A stretch of 64,000 bases of DNA from Glaciecola sp. 33A (GCF_002836745.1 NZ_PJAR01000037.1:1-64000), one strand, 5' to 3'; numbered from the stretch's first letter, positions 1 to 9,419 are shown. The notes: generated from the letters alone by a model not told the origin. Made by a program: numbers and translations.

Positions 1-43
1 AAGATGGGTAGCGATATCCGGCATAAATATTGGTCTTTTTCAT
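1..43 (-). CDS. IS6-family-like transposase, N-terminal fragment (runs off left edge)
   Basis: Only the first 14 codons are inside the window. They read MKKTNIYAGYRYPS on the minus strand, which resembles the usual start of IS6/IS26-family transposases (a short basic start, then an x-GYR/Q-F/YP motif). Just upstream lies an end-like sequence, GGGTACTGTCAAGTTGACG (minus strand, from about 93), similar in layout to IS6 terminal repeats. The identification rests on very few residues and the rest of the element is outside the window, so it could be another transposase. Confidence 0.45.
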   Translation of the reverse strand, partial: MKKTNIYAGYRYPS

Positions 44-74
44 GCCCTGATTATCGCACGTTTCTGAGTCTGTT

Positions 75-93
75 CGTCAACTTGACAGTACCC
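75..93 (-). repeat. Putative IS6-like terminal inverted repeat
   Basis: The minus strand reads GGGTACTGTCAAGTTGACG about 30-50 bases ahead of the transposase start. The GG..CTGT core matches the general look of IS6-family ends. If this is the outer end, the element stops at about position 93 and the flanking 8-base target duplication would begin at 94. The partner end is not in the window, so this cannot be confirmed here. Confidence 0.35.
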
Positions 94-486
94 GCTTGGG
101 ACAAGCTCCAAAACCCGCCCAAAGCCTTATAGCTGGTAATGCCATTTACCCATTAACAAAAAATGCAGAAATTCCACGCTTATTAAAAGCTTAAAAAAAT
201 CAGTAAAACAATTTTTTCGGATATTTGAGGAGCGCTCAAAATATCATCATTTATGATGATAACAACTGTCTAGATTTACTGTTATGTTCAATTTAGTCTA
301 CTGAGTTGTGAAAATTCTTAACGACATTTTTAGCATACTGGGCAGGTATAGCGATAGTGTTCTGATGCTTTAACTGTTATGTCACTAAGTTGTTATTGTC
401 GGTACTACGATAAATACGCAGACAGCAAAATAATTACCCTGAAAGCTGGCTAAAGTTAACACTGTAAGCTAGGTTTTAGTTGAACA
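94..486. other. Gene-free stretch left of the 2-monooxygenase locus
   Basis: About 390 bases, AT-rich, with no recognisable coding or RNA gene. It probably contains the promoter of the downstream flavoenzyme, but no clear -35/-10 pair could be assigned. Confidence 0.4.
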
Positions 487-750
487 ATGCTGAACAGCAA
501 TAAAAAGTCATTCTTGTTAGCGCTATTTGGGCAAGATGGAAAAGAGCATATTACTGATTATATTACGAGTGGAAGCAAGGGCCTGTCTGCACTTCTTGCG
601 AAATGTTGTTGGCAGAACATAGCAAAAGGCAAAATATCTACAGCCGAAAAAAGCGCAAAAAAGTACGTTAAACGAGCTTATACAGAAAAATATACCCACA
701 AAATATGGAGTGTTAACTATGTCTCTTGCAAGTTTTTACCCAGTCCATGA
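487..750 (+). CDS. Possible small protein, 87 aa, unknown
   Basis: This open frame would encode a lysine-rich 87-residue protein with no motif I recognise. It overlaps the start of the flavoenzyme (719) by 32 bases in another frame, and no convincing ribosome binding site precedes its ATG. It could be a leader gene translated ahead of the oxidase or simply a chance frame; the latter is somewhat more likely. Confidence 0.22.
   Translation: MLNSNKKSFLLALFGQDGKEHITDYITSGSKGLSALLAKCCWQNIAKGKISTAEKSAKKYVKRAYTEKYTHKIWSVNYVSCKFLPSP
707..710 (+). promoter_or_regulatory. Shine-Dalgarno GGAG that decides the start of the 2-monooxygenase
   Basis: GGAG at 707-710 is followed by 8 bases and then ATG at 719. 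A GTG at 710 in the same frame overlaps the GGAG itself, so ATG 719 is the better start. Confidence 0.6.
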
Positions 751-2992
751 AGCTGCTGCTAATAGCTACTGTACTGTTACCCTACCGACTCAAACTATCG
801 ACCCTGAAACAGGGTTGGTTAAGCAAACCCTTAATCAAATCCTTATGGACGGTTACAACCGTGTGTACATTGATAATACCAATGCGGTATATTCGGACAT
901 TGTTGCGGCTGAAGCGGCTAACTCAGCCAAGTCGCCTTTCACCTCAGATGGCAACCCCATAAATTGGAACGGCAATACCCCACATGTCGCAGTAGTCGGT
1001 GGCGGGATGTCTGGATTGCTGACAGCCTACCAATTAAAAAAAGCCGGTATGACTGTAACTCTCTTTGAAGCAGGTTCGAAACCAACCAACGGTTCTATTG
1101 GCGCGGGGCGTATAGCACCGACTATCGTATCAGGGGGGGGGCAAAGTGCCACTGGCCAACTGGGTGCGATGCGTTTCCCATCCAATGCTTATTTATTTTG
1201 GCACTATATGAAAATCTCAGGTGCTGCCGGTGGTAACGACACCTTTACTGCCTTTCCCAATGTCGGAAAAGTGCCGACCACATTCACTGGGGGTGATCCG
1301 GGAACATCCGGCGATGAAGTCAAAGGTATTTGGAATACAGGCCAAACACATTCGCCGGCTAGTCAGAAAGAGTTGCCTGCAGCGTTTCAAACAATCAGCG
1401 AAAAACACGCTGAACGGTTTAGTCATTACAGTCCACCTGGCACCTCTCTCACAGTCCAAGACGTGGCAGATATGATCGAATGTGGCCTGACCCCTAGTTA
1501 TCAATCCCAGGTCGATACATTTTGGACGGCTGCGGTTAATGAGCTTTATCATAGATCTTACCATGACTTTCTGAGTGATTCGGCTTTCAATATCGGTGGT
1601 TATAACTTTACTGCAGACCGTATCAAAAAAGTCGGCTATATAGGCATAGGTACAGGTGGGTTTGGCCCACTGTTCAGCCGTTGTGTTCTGGAAATTATAC
1701 GCCTGTTTATTTGGCGCTATGATACCGAGTTTGCCGTGCCTAACTTGGGGGATCTACCCAAGAAGCTATACGACAAATGCAAGGCCGCAGGGGTTTATTT
1801 CCAATACGACACACAGTTCAAATCATTCGTCTATGATGAGGATAGAGGTAGCTACATCATCCGCTATTCTAGTAACGGTTTAATTAGTACTTCGGGTTGG
1901 AGGGATTACATCGTTCTGGCGATGACTAGCCAGGCATCCCAGGACTTGTTAGCCAACGCTCAAGCCAATTTCCCAGTATCGCGCATCAATAATTACACGC
2001 AAAATTACATCTTCCCCTTTTATGATAACAGGAGCGCGTATTCAGGTTTCAGTAGTGATATCAAACGGGACTTGGAAGGTCAAGACGGGATGGACAGTGT
2101 AAAAATTTTCCAAACTATGTCAGGCCCTGCATCAGGTGACACAGGGGCTAACTACCTACAAGTGGACCCCAACAATACGGCCTACGATGCACTGATCAAA
2201 ACATGTTTTGGTAATGCCAACGAAAACGCGCCGGGTTATGCGCCACTGGGCCTAACCTATGTATTCCCGGTACATAACAACACCAGCGCAACCGGGCCTT
2301 TACTGCCGTTTAAGGACGCCACCACCTCAGTGGCACTGCACTACAATTGGGGCAGCGATGACTATGGCCAGAACTTTTGGCCAAATGATGCGGCGAATAT
2401 TCAGGCGAATTTATTGAACAATGACGCAAGCGTTCAGAGCGCATTAAATTCGACTGGGAAGTTTTTTGGTAGCTCAAGTAGTGCATTCAACCTCGGCAAC
2501 AACATTTGGAAAGCGATACGCAGCCGATTCTCTGGTTTTTCGGCATGGACAGGGTTTAACGCAGGACTATGGGCACCATTTACCTGGTTTTTCAAAAAAA
2601 ATAATAACATCCTGAACTTCGCCATAGTGCGCTGGAGTAAAGTACCTTTCATCAAAATGGGCTTTAAACTAGACAGGCCTAGTTACGGTGCAAACTTGAT
2701 CTATGCCTACAAAGTGAACACTGAATCTTATACTTATAACTATGTTTGGGATATGAAATTTTACGGTAACTATTATGTTCACCCTGCAGTCAAGAAAGTG
2801 TATTTTGCCGGCGATGCGGTCAGTAATTATGGCGGCTGGGTTGAAGGTGCATTTCAGTCGGCACTGAATACAAGCGCCGGCATCATCCAGCAAGCCGCAC
2901 AGGCTGAATTTGGCGGGAGCTGGACCAGCAAAGTTGATACGACCAATATCAATAATCTGGTCCAAAATGCACCAGACCCCTATTCATATTAA
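719..2992 (+). CDS. Flavin-dependent aromatic L-amino acid 2-monooxygenase (IaaM / phenylalanine oxidase family)
   Basis: This 757-residue FAD enzyme probably oxidatively decarboxylates an aromatic L-amino acid (Trp or Phe) to the aryl-acetamide. Seen: a dinucleotide-binding loop VVGGGMSG near residue 94; LGAMRFP near 148, whose Arg matches the substrate-carboxylate Arg of tryptophan 2-monooxygenase; a central block IGTGGF; and a C-terminal FAGD...GGWVEGA block near 696-710. All are family blocks I recall from IaaM and from Pseudomonas phenylalanine 2-monooxygenase. The stretch FPNVGKVPT resembles the phenylalanine enzyme slightly more. Length fits the family (about 560-755). A Tat-signal protein gene follows 44 bases downstream and an amidase lies at 8-9.4 kb, as expected for an amide pathway. 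A deaminating L-amino acid oxidase is the main alternative. Confidence 0.75.
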   Translation: MSLASFYPVHEAAANSYCTVTLPTQTIDPETGLVKQTLNQILMDGYNRVYIDNTNAVYSDIVAAEAANSAKSPFTSDGNPINWNGNTPHVAVVGGGMSGLLTAYQLKKAGMTVTLFEAGSKPTNGSIGAGRIAPTIVSGGGQSATGQLGAMRFPSNAYLFWHYMKISGAAGGNDTFTAFPNVGKVPTTFTGGDPGTSGDEVKGIWNTGQTHSPASQKELPAAFQTISEKHAERFSHYSPPGTSLTVQDVADMIECGLTPSYQSQVDTFWTAAVNELYHRSYHDFLSDSAFNIGGYNFTADRIKKVGYIGIGTGGFGPLFSRCVLEIIRLFIWRYDTEFAVPNLGDLPKKLYDKCKAAGVYFQYDTQFKSFVYDEDRGSYIIRYSSNGLISTSGWRDYIVLAMTSQASQDLLANAQANFPVSRINNYTQNYIFPFYDNRSAYSGFSSDIKRDLEGQDGMDSVKIFQTMSGPASGDTGANYLQVDPNNTAYDALIKTCFGNANENAPGYAPLGLTYVFPVHNNTSATGPLLPFKDATTSVALHYNWGSDDYGQNFWPNDAANIQANLLNNDASVQSALNSTGKFFGSSSSAFNLGNNIWKAIRSRFSGFSAWTGFNAGLWAPFTWFFKKNNNILNFAIVRWSKVPFIKMGFKLDRPSYGANLIYAYKVNTESYTYNYVWDMKFYGNYYVHPAVKKVYFAGDAVSNYGGWVEGAFQSALNTSAGIIQQAAQAEFGGSWTSKVDTTNINNLVQNAPDPYSY

Positions 2993-3036
2993 ACGCCACT
3001 AATACGGTATTCATATAAAGCTCGGAGGGTAGAAAA

Positions 3037-4278
3037 ATGCAATCACGAAGGGAATTTATAAAACACACTTTAATGACAGTGGCGGGGGCTGCTATCACAC
3101 CAAAACTCGCAGCACTGGATAGAGCGACAACATTTAATCCATACAATTGTAACGCAAACTTTGTACTGGACAGTGGGTGTAAGTCTGTGATGTCGTCATC
3201 ACTTGGCTATAATAATCTCGACCGCCAGTTAAAGGTGCAGTGGCGGTCGATCAGCGGGCCTAGCATCTGGGCGGGTGACAATATTCAGATGCACAGCCGA
3301 TATACACCTTTTCAGCAAGGCGCAAGTCTTGATATCCCCGCACTCGGGCGCGCGGTGCAAAAAAACACTCCCAAAAATAAATCCTTTGCCCTGTTGCAGA
3401 ATGCAGTCGTGACTGGGGTCAGACCTTACGGCATGCTGATCAATATGGAAAAAGTGCAACGCAAAGGTATCGACGAACTGTCTTTGAATGGTTTTGCCCG
3501 TCAGTCGGTCAAACCCACCTTCACCGTAAACTCGTCGGGCTATGCCGCAGAGAATAGCTGGCTTGCACCCATGGTCAAGTCTGCCGGTTTGTTTATCGAC
3601 GAATGTCTGCACGAGGATAAACACGAGCGAGATGTGACGCGCTTGAATGCGCTACTAGAGACACACCTGTCCAACATTGAGATTGATGTTGCCTTTGGTC
3701 TGTCTGGGGCCGGGCAGTATGCCGATCTTATTGACGCAGAGGCTGTGGATAGGGTGGCTATTTATGGCGACCCTATATTGTTGCAGCAGGCGCTGCAGGT
3801 CGCTCACCAAGGTCATCATTTTTCCAGTAAGTACCAAGTTATCTCACTGCAAGATTTTATGCAGGTTGACACCCCATCCTTTTTCACTTCTCAGATGCTA
3901 CAAGTGGGCAATGCAGCCGCAGGCAGCAAAGGCGTGGACAAGGTCTTAGAAGATTTCACCAAGGTCATGACTGAAGCTGATGCCTTTGAACTAGTGGCTC
4001 CGCAATCCATTAACACTGAAGAGCGAAAACATCTGCAGGTCGCTTGGTCGAGCCTGCAAGTCACCCATGACGCCGATGCTTATGCCCATACTCCAGGCAT
4101 CGACTATGTCACTGATGGTGGCCTTTTGTCGCGCTTTGGCGTTGATTTGCAAGCGGGCCTGCAACTCTATGATGCGACGTCAGCGGACTATTTGCATAAC
4201 ACGGCAGCCAACGCCATCTGGCGAAGTAGAAGGCGCTGGTTGCTCAGGCAGAAAATCTTGACGGGACATATAGCTTAG
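3037..4278 (+). CDS. Tat-signal exported protein of unknown function, partner of the flavoenzyme
   Basis: A 413-residue protein beginning MQSRREFIKHTL, which matches the twin-arginine consensus S-R-R-x-F-L/I-K and is followed by a hydrophobic segment ending near AAITPKLAA. It is therefore probably exported folded. I recognise no catalytic domain; a glycine-rich stretch GLSGAGQYADL and several DxF/DxxD patches carry no clear signature. A good ribosome binding site (GGAGGG at 3024-3029) precedes the ATG. The 44-base gap and shared strand suggest co-transcription with the 2-monooxygenase. It may be an accessory, maturation or electron-accepting partner, but that is inference from position only. 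Confidence 0.6.
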   Translation: MQSRREFIKHTLMTVAGAAITPKLAALDRATTFNPYNCNANFVLDSGCKSVMSSSLGYNNLDRQLKVQWRSISGPSIWAGDNIQMHSRYTPFQQGASLDIPALGRAVQKNTPKNKSFALLQNAVVTGVRPYGMLINMEKVQRKGIDELSLNGFARQSVKPTFTVNSSGYAAENSWLAPMVKSAGLFIDECLHEDKHERDVTRLNALLETHLSNIEIDVAFGLSGAGQYADLIDAEAVDRVAIYGDPILLQQALQVAHQGHHFSSKYQVISLQDFMQVDTPSFFTSQMLQVGNAAAGSKGVDKVLEDFTKVMTEADAFELVAPQSINTEERKHLQVAWSSLQVTHDADAYAHTPGIDYVTDGGLLSRFGVDLQAGLQLYDATSADYLHNTAANAIWRSRRRWLLRQKILTGHIA

Positions 4279-4307
4279 TCCGCATGATAAAACGCTTTTA
4301 TGCGGAC
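4278..4307 (+). terminator. Stem-loop after the oxidase/Tat-protein pair
   Basis: GTCCGCAT (4278-4285) pairs with ATGCGGAC (4300-4307), a perfect 8-base stem that begins in the stop codon of the Tat-signal protein. No clear T-run follows, so it may act as a weak terminator or protect the 3' end. Confidence 0.4.
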
Positions 4308-4637
4308 ATGGTTTAATATAAAACCGTGCATGACGTGATCATCATACTTTTCCGTATGGCACCTATAATCATCGTGGTCAGGACAATGAACAGTGACACC
4401 AATGGGTAAGCACACCTAGAATCTTTACGCAGGATATTATCCTCTTAATCGCCGTACCTTTTCTCGGTCATAAAAAGGAATTTTGCTTACAAACTAGGCG
4501 TCAAATAAGTTTTCCTTGTTCAATTATGAATTAGCGTGGTTATTATACAATCGCTAATCAGTACAATAAGCTAACGATGTGATATAGCATTAATAGCCTG
4601 GATAGAATGAGTATTTAACTGTGGGGTTAGGGAATAT
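4308..4637. other. Gene-free stretch upstream of the LuxR regulator
   Basis: About 330 AT-rich bases with no coding signal I can support. It presumably holds the promoter of the LuxR-type regulator. Confidence 0.4.
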
Positions 4638-5438
4638 ATGGGTACTTCAGAAACTAAATACAAACAACTCCTTTATGTAACAGAATGTTTAAGTCATGGA
4701 CTTGACTCCTCTCAAATGCGGTCAACTCTAGGTGAAGCATTACTCAAATTATTAGACGCTGATTATTATGCCTCTTATATTTGGAATTCAGCAGGCAGTC
4801 GATTTGGAAAAGGGGTCTCGATTAACATGGACAAAAAAAAGCTTAATGAGTATGAGCAATATTATCAGTTTCATGACCCCATTACCTATAAACTGCAAAA
4901 GCGTAAACGTGCAACGTGCGTAAATGAGGTTATTGATCAAAAGGAATTAGAAAGAACGGAGTTTTATAATGACTTTTTAAGCCATGATGGTTTGCACAGT
5001 GGGGTTAATTTATATGCCTACGACTGCAGTAATAATAATATAGGCGACATCAGAATTTGGCGCAATAAAAAGCGTCAAGCCTTTGATCGCACATCGGTCG
5101 ATTTGCTTCAAAGGATCAGCCCTCATTTCACAAACTCATTACGTAATATGCATAGATGTAGTGAAACAAATAGTGAAGAAACCAGTCAAGACACTTCAAT
5201 TATTAACGCCTCATGGGATTTAGCATTAATTGCAAAAGAATTTTCATTCACCGGACGTGAGGCAGAAATTGTTAGAGAGTTATTGAGAGGAAAAAAAGAC
5301 GAAGATATTGCGAATCAGCTCTGTATTGCTTGCTGTACTCTTCGAACCCACGTTCAACATATTTACGCAAAAACTAGCGTTCACAATCGCACTTCTCTAT
5401 CCCACAAAGTGCTAAATAAACTCACTGGTTTCAAATAA
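4638..5438 (+). CDS. LuxR-family transcriptional regulator
   Basis: A 266-residue regulator with a C-terminal LuxR/FixJ-type helix-turn-helix (about residues 200-262). It shows FTGREAEIVREL, then an ANQL segment and a TLRTHVQHIYAKTSVHNRTSL recognition region, all typical of the family. The N-terminal domain has a conserved-looking block, YYQFHDPITYKLQ, also present in the truncated copy at 13315; it does not look like a receiver, so a small-molecule or PAS/GAF-like sensor is likely. AGGGA ahead of the ATG supports the start. It sits between the 2-monooxygenase pair and a convergent TonB receptor and may control one or both. Confidence 0.85.
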   Translation: MGTSETKYKQLLYVTECLSHGLDSSQMRSTLGEALLKLLDADYYASYIWNSAGSRFGKGVSINMDKKKLNEYEQYYQFHDPITYKLQKRKRATCVNEVIDQKELERTEFYNDFLSHDGLHSGVNLYAYDCSNNNIGDIRIWRNKKRQAFDRTSVDLLQRISPHFTNSLRNMHRCSETNSEETSQDTSIINASWDLALIAKEFSFTGREAEIVRELLRGKKDEDIANQLCIACCTLRTHVQHIYAKTSVHNRTSLSHKVLNKLTGFK

Positions 5439-5459
5439 TTCTAAATCATGAACTAAAAT

Positions 5460-5490
5460 GAACATCAAGCGCATGGGCCGCTCGATGTTC
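5460..5490. terminator. Convergent stem-loop between LuxR gene and TonB receptor
   Basis: GAACATC (5460-5466) pairs with GATGTTC (5484-5490), with an inner AGCG/CGCT pair. It lies between two converging genes, where a shared terminator is expected; there is no strong T-tract. Confidence 0.45.
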
Positions 5491-5522
5491 ACTTTGTGTA
5501 CAAACTCGGCATGTGCAATCTT

Positions 5523-7757
5523 TTAGTCAAACCTGTAAGTTACAGATAAACCAAATGTGCGTGGATCTCCAAAAACTGCCACTACGCTAGAGGCAATAGT
5601 ATAGAGATGCGACACATATTCTTTATCAGTCAAATTCCTACCCCATAGAGACACATCGAGTGTTTCATCACTGTTAGTCCACGTAATTCTAGCATCCAGT
5701 AGATTAAATTTAGGCTGTATTGCCCAAGGGTCCAACTCCCCTCTCTGATCGTCAGTAAATCGATAATTTAGACTAGTATTAATCTCGGCACCGCTATCCA
5801 AAGGTATATAATAATTTAAGTCAATATTATATTTAACCTCTGGGGTACGAATGAGATCTTGTCCTTCTTGATTCGGAAAAGCCGTGCCAGGAATATTGGT
5901 CTCTTCAAACTCACTATCTTGGTAAGCATAAAAGCCAGATAATATGAGGTTATCGCTAATTATCCAAGTTGCTTCTAATTCAATCCCAGCGATGTTGGCA
6001 TCTCCAGCATTAAAAGTTTGAAAGGTCCCAAATGAGGCGCCAGTCGTTAATGGTCCGAACGTTTGAATTTGTAGTCCCTCATATTCGGTATAGAATAATG
6101 CGGCGTTAAGTCGAAATAGATCGCTTAAATCCGACTTAAAGCCAAACTCAAAGTTAGTAGATTCTTCTTGATCTAGGGGCTGTGTGAATTCAATGCCTTG
6201 AGGTGCCGCGGCAAATCCTCCACTTTTAAATCCTTCAGCATAGGTAAAATATACATTGGTTTGGTTTGATACTTGATAAGCTATCGAACCTTTAAGTGTC
6301 AATGCATTCCAATCATCTTTAACCGTGTTAGAGAACGTTTGATTAATAATAACAAAGTCCCCTGCAACAGCCTCGTTATCAATCTCTTTCTCTTCATAGC
6401 TGTAACGCCCCCCCAAGGTTAATGTCCATTGCTCATCAAGTTCCCAATCGAACTGACCAAATGCCGCGTAGGAAGTTGCTTCATTGACTTGCCGATACCA
6501 ATCGGTCAACCCTCCATCTGCGTCAGGTGTACAGTCGCTGGGTGTCGGGTCATTATCAAAACATTCGGTTCTATCCGTATCCTCTTTTGAATACCAAAGA
6601 CCAGAAACATACTCTATGCTGTCACCTATCGATGAAACCCACCGAAATTCTTGGGTAAATTGCTCGGTAACATCAAAGATATCGTCATTCACAAGGCCAA
6701 ATACAGAAGACGGAAGCGGAGACGCTGGGGTTCCGGTGGAATCCATATTCCAATCATTTTCACTTTCGCGATACGCTGTGATAGAGGTCAACTCTCCTGA
6801 CTTGAAGTCCCAAACTAACTTACTACTAACACCCCAAGCGGCTTTTTTGACAAAACCATCTACTGGACCAGCGGAACATTCAGGTCCTCTTCCAGCACAT
6901 AGTTCGGCATAGCTTCCCGGCACGTTGGTGGCCCAAAATGCCGGGTCACCCGGTTCACCTGTATCAATTGGGATCCTCGCACTATCCTGAACATCAAGCT
7001 GATTATAATCGGCTGAGAAAAGCCCAGTGAATGTATCTCCACTATATTGTAACTGCCCGCGAACGACTTGAGCATCATCATCTTTTTGTTTTTTATTTAG
7101 GAAGACATTATCTACCCATCCATCACGCGTTCTCGAGTTAAAGGAAATTTTACCAGCCCAGTCATCTGATAAAGGGCCAGTGACAAGACCGCCCAACTCT
7201 TTTAACCCAAAATTGCCGAGCGTAGCTTTAACTTTGCCCTCAAACTCATCTGTATTGGGCTTACTTGAAGTAATATTAATCGCCCCGCCTATCGTGTTCT
7301 TTCCGAATAAGGTTCCTTGAGGGCCGCGTAACACCTCTATGCTTTCAAGATCGAATAATTCTGGATTAACATTTGACACACGTCCTAAATAGACGTCATC
7401 GATAAACACAGCTACCGAACTATCCGTACCCGCTCCATCGTCATTAGACGATGCCCCACGCAGGGCCAATATATTTTGGCCCGGTGAGAACGGTGAAAAG
7501 GTTAATCCCGGTACTCTTGTAGCGACATCGGTTAAATCGTGAATACCTGATCTTTCAATTTTTTCCGCGCTCAATGCCGTAACGGCAATGGGCACTTCCT
7601 GCAAATTTTGTGTCCTTCGCTGAGCGGTAATATTTATTATTTCAAGTTTTGCGTCTTGCTCTTCATCTGTGACGTCTTGAGCTTGTGCTTGCGTATGCGA
7701 CATGGATAAGATAGCCATTGCTACGCATCCTGCTATGTACTTTTTTTGTTTACTCAT
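5523..7757 (-). CDS. TonB-dependent outer-membrane receptor
   Basis: A 744-residue receptor with a signal peptide (residues 1-26, ending TQAQAQ). A plug domain follows (QEVPIAVTALSAEKI, IEVLRGPQGTLFGKNTIGGAINI), and then a long beta-barrel ending in YRFD. The plug is of the type common in alteromonads and sphingomonads for carbohydrate, aromatic or other non-siderophore substrates; the ligand cannot be read from sequence. It lies 261 bases downstream of the amidase on the same strand and converges on the LuxR gene. This makes uptake of an amide, an amino acid derivative or a related aromatic plausible but unproven. Confidence 0.9.
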   Translation of the reverse strand: MSKQKKYIAGCVAMAILSMSHTQAQAQDVTDEEQDAKLEIINITAQRRTQNLQEVPIAVTALSAEKIERSGIHDLTDVATRVPGLTFSPFSPGQNILALRGASSNDDGAGTDSSVAVFIDDVYLGRVSNVNPELFDLESIEVLRGPQGTLFGKNTIGGAINITSSKPNTDEFEGKVKATLGNFGLKELGGLVTGPLSDDWAGKISFNSRTRDGWVDNVFLNKKQKDDDAQVVRGQLQYSGDTFTGLFSADYNQLDVQDSARIPIDTGEPGDPAFWATNVPGSYAELCAGRGPECSAGPVDGFVKKAAWGVSSKLVWDFKSGELTSITAYRESENDWNMDSTGTPASPLPSSVFGLVNDDIFDVTEQFTQEFRWVSSIGDSIEYVSGLWYSKEDTDRTECFDNDPTPSDCTPDADGGLTDWYRQVNEATSYAAFGQFDWELDEQWTLTLGGRYSYEEKEIDNEAVAGDFVIINQTFSNTVKDDWNALTLKGSIAYQVSNQTNVYFTYAEGFKSGGFAAAPQGIEFTQPLDQEESTNFEFGFKSDLSDLFRLNAALFYTEYEGLQIQTFGPLTTGASFGTFQTFNAGDANIAGIELEATWIISDNLILSGFYAYQDSEFEETNIPGTAFPNQEGQDLIRTPEVKYNIDLNYYIPLDSGAEINTSLNYRFTDDQRGELDPWAIQPKFNLLDARITWTNSDETLDVSLWGRNLTDKEYVSHLYTIASSVVAVFGDPRTFGLSVTYRFD

Positions 7758-8018
7758 AATGTGTTGCTCCCATTTTATTATGTTTTGGTTATGTGCTTAA
7801 GAAATTCATTGCTTATCTATTCATAAAACTGCATTGCTAAAAGGCACTTAACTCAATCGTTCAAATACCTAACTAAACGTGCTCATCCAACATCACTAAT
7901 AGGTTAGTCACCTTCAGAATTGCTGTATAAAGATTCTTTTTAAACTATGCTGCTTAGTACTTACTGGTGCATTTAATACAAGTGAAGAATAATGTATGTC
8001 ACGCCACTCAGTAAGGAC

Positions 8019-9419
8019 TTAACAAAACACTGATCTTATAAGTGACTCTAATTCGGCGCCGATGGAGAGAAGCCTTCGGTCACTGCCTGTTGGCCCGTCA
8101 ATTTCGATACCAAATGGCAGCCCATCATCACTGTTGCCTAGTGGGATGCTCAAACCTGGAATACCGGCATTACTGCTGGGATCAGTATTGTGTATATAAC
8201 TTTGAAAAGTGGGAACTCTCTTGCCGTTTAGTTCGACTGTTTCCGAACTACCATTGATAGGTCTTGCTGATAACGGTGTCGTTGGGAAGATAATTGCTTC
8301 AACATGGTTGCTATCGAAATATGTGGTATACAGTTTCTGAAGTGCGGGTCTTGCGACGTTAATTGCATTCTGGTAACTTTCTTCTGTGATACTCCCATTT
8401 AGCGACATCTCTAAGATACCTTTCACCTCAGGATCGGAAATTTTCTCTAACAAACTATCAACCGTCTCCTGTGGATAGTTATGCTTAAGATAAGCTTTAA
8501 GCAGTTCTTTAGTTTCATGAAGCACTACAGGAAATCCTACCAGCTCATTTAATTCACTTATATTTTCAAGATCCGCATAAACCAGCTCTACACCCACTTG
8601 TTTTAACTGTTCTAAAAATAACTCTGCTCTTTTAGCAATAGTGGGCTCTAAGTTTTCATAAAAATATTTACTAGGAACACCAATTCTTAATTTAGCCAAA
8701 GATACTTGACCTAACTTTTCAATTTCGTTACTCAAAACTTCGTCAACTACTTGAGCGTCTTTGACCGAATTTGTAATTAGCCCGACAGTGTCGCGTGTGT
8801 GAGAAATAAGTGTTAATCCGTTTGAAGAGTACCTATTAACAGTTGGTCTAAATCCAACCAATCCATTTAATGCAGCAGGGATCCTGACTGATCCACCTGT
8901 ATCGGTCCCAAGACCAATCGTTGCCATGTTAAGTGCCACTGCCGTAGCTGTTCCTCCACTACTTCCACCAGCAAAACATGTTTTTGAGATTGCATTGGCA
9001 ACGGCCCCAAAAGTCTTATTCGCACTAGTGACTCCATATGCAAGTTCATGCATATTGGTCTTTCCAATCACTATTGCTCCGGCGTTCTTTAACTTCGTCA
9101 CTACCGTTGCATCTTTATCAGGTATGAAATCTTTGAGCGCGAGTGTGCCTGCGGTGTTTGGAAGGCCTGCGACATGAATATTATCTTTCACGGCGACAGT
9201 AATCCCATCTAACGGCCCTACAACCTCACCTTTTGCTCGACTAATATCTTGGTGTTTAGCTTGATCTAATGCCCTATCATAGTCAGTTGTGATAAATGCA
9301 TTGAAATCGGCGTACCATTTGATATTGGTAAACGCTTGATGCACTAATTTTTCACTGTTTAAGGTGCTGTTTAATATTAATTTTTGTGTTTCATTAATGG
9401 TGAATTTATTTGTCGACAT
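8019..9419 (-). CDS. Amidase-signature hydrolase (indoleacetamide hydrolase-like)
   Basis: This 466-residue enzyme of the amidase signature family hydrolyses an amide to acid and ammonia. The Ser-cisSer-Lys triad is visible: Lys78 in VAVKDN, Ser153 in GGSSGG and Ser177 in DTGGSVRIPA. Length and motifs fit IaaH, mandelamide amidase and related aryl-amide hydrolases, though substrate cannot be fixed by motif. ATG at 9419 was chosen; a TTG 15 bases upstream is in frame but has no better ribosome binding site. In the same island, an amino acid 2-monooxygenase would supply aryl-acetamide, so this is the natural second enzyme of an IAM or phenylacetamide route (inference). An IS4 remnant lies directly upstream. 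Confidence 0.88.
   Translation of the reverse strand: MSTNKFTINETQKLILNSTLNSEKLVHQAFTNIKWYADFNAFITTDYDRALDQAKHQDISRAKGEVVGPLDGITVAVKDNIHVAGLPNTAGTLALKDFIPDKDATVVTKLKNAGAIVIGKTNMHELAYGVTSANKTFGAVANAISKTCFAGGSSGGTATAVALNMATIGLGTDTGGSVRIPAALNGLVGFRPTVNRYSSNGLTLISHTRDTVGLITNSVKDAQVVDEVLSNEIEKLGQVSLAKLRIGVPSKYFYENLEPTIAKRAELFLEQLKQVGVELVYADLENISELNELVGFPVVLHETKELLKAYLKHNYPQETVDSLLEKISDPEVKGILEMSLNGSITEESYQNAINVARPALQKLYTTYFDSNHVEAIIFPTTPLSARPINGSSETVELNGKRVPTFQSYIHNTDPSSNAGIPGLSIPLGNSDDGLPFGIEIDGPTGSDRRLLSIGAELESLIRSVFC

Noticed and set aside
1217-1564. Minus-strand open frame inside the 2-monooxygenase gene
   Set aside because: It lies wholly inside a well-supported gene and encodes nothing recognisable; treated as a shadow frame.
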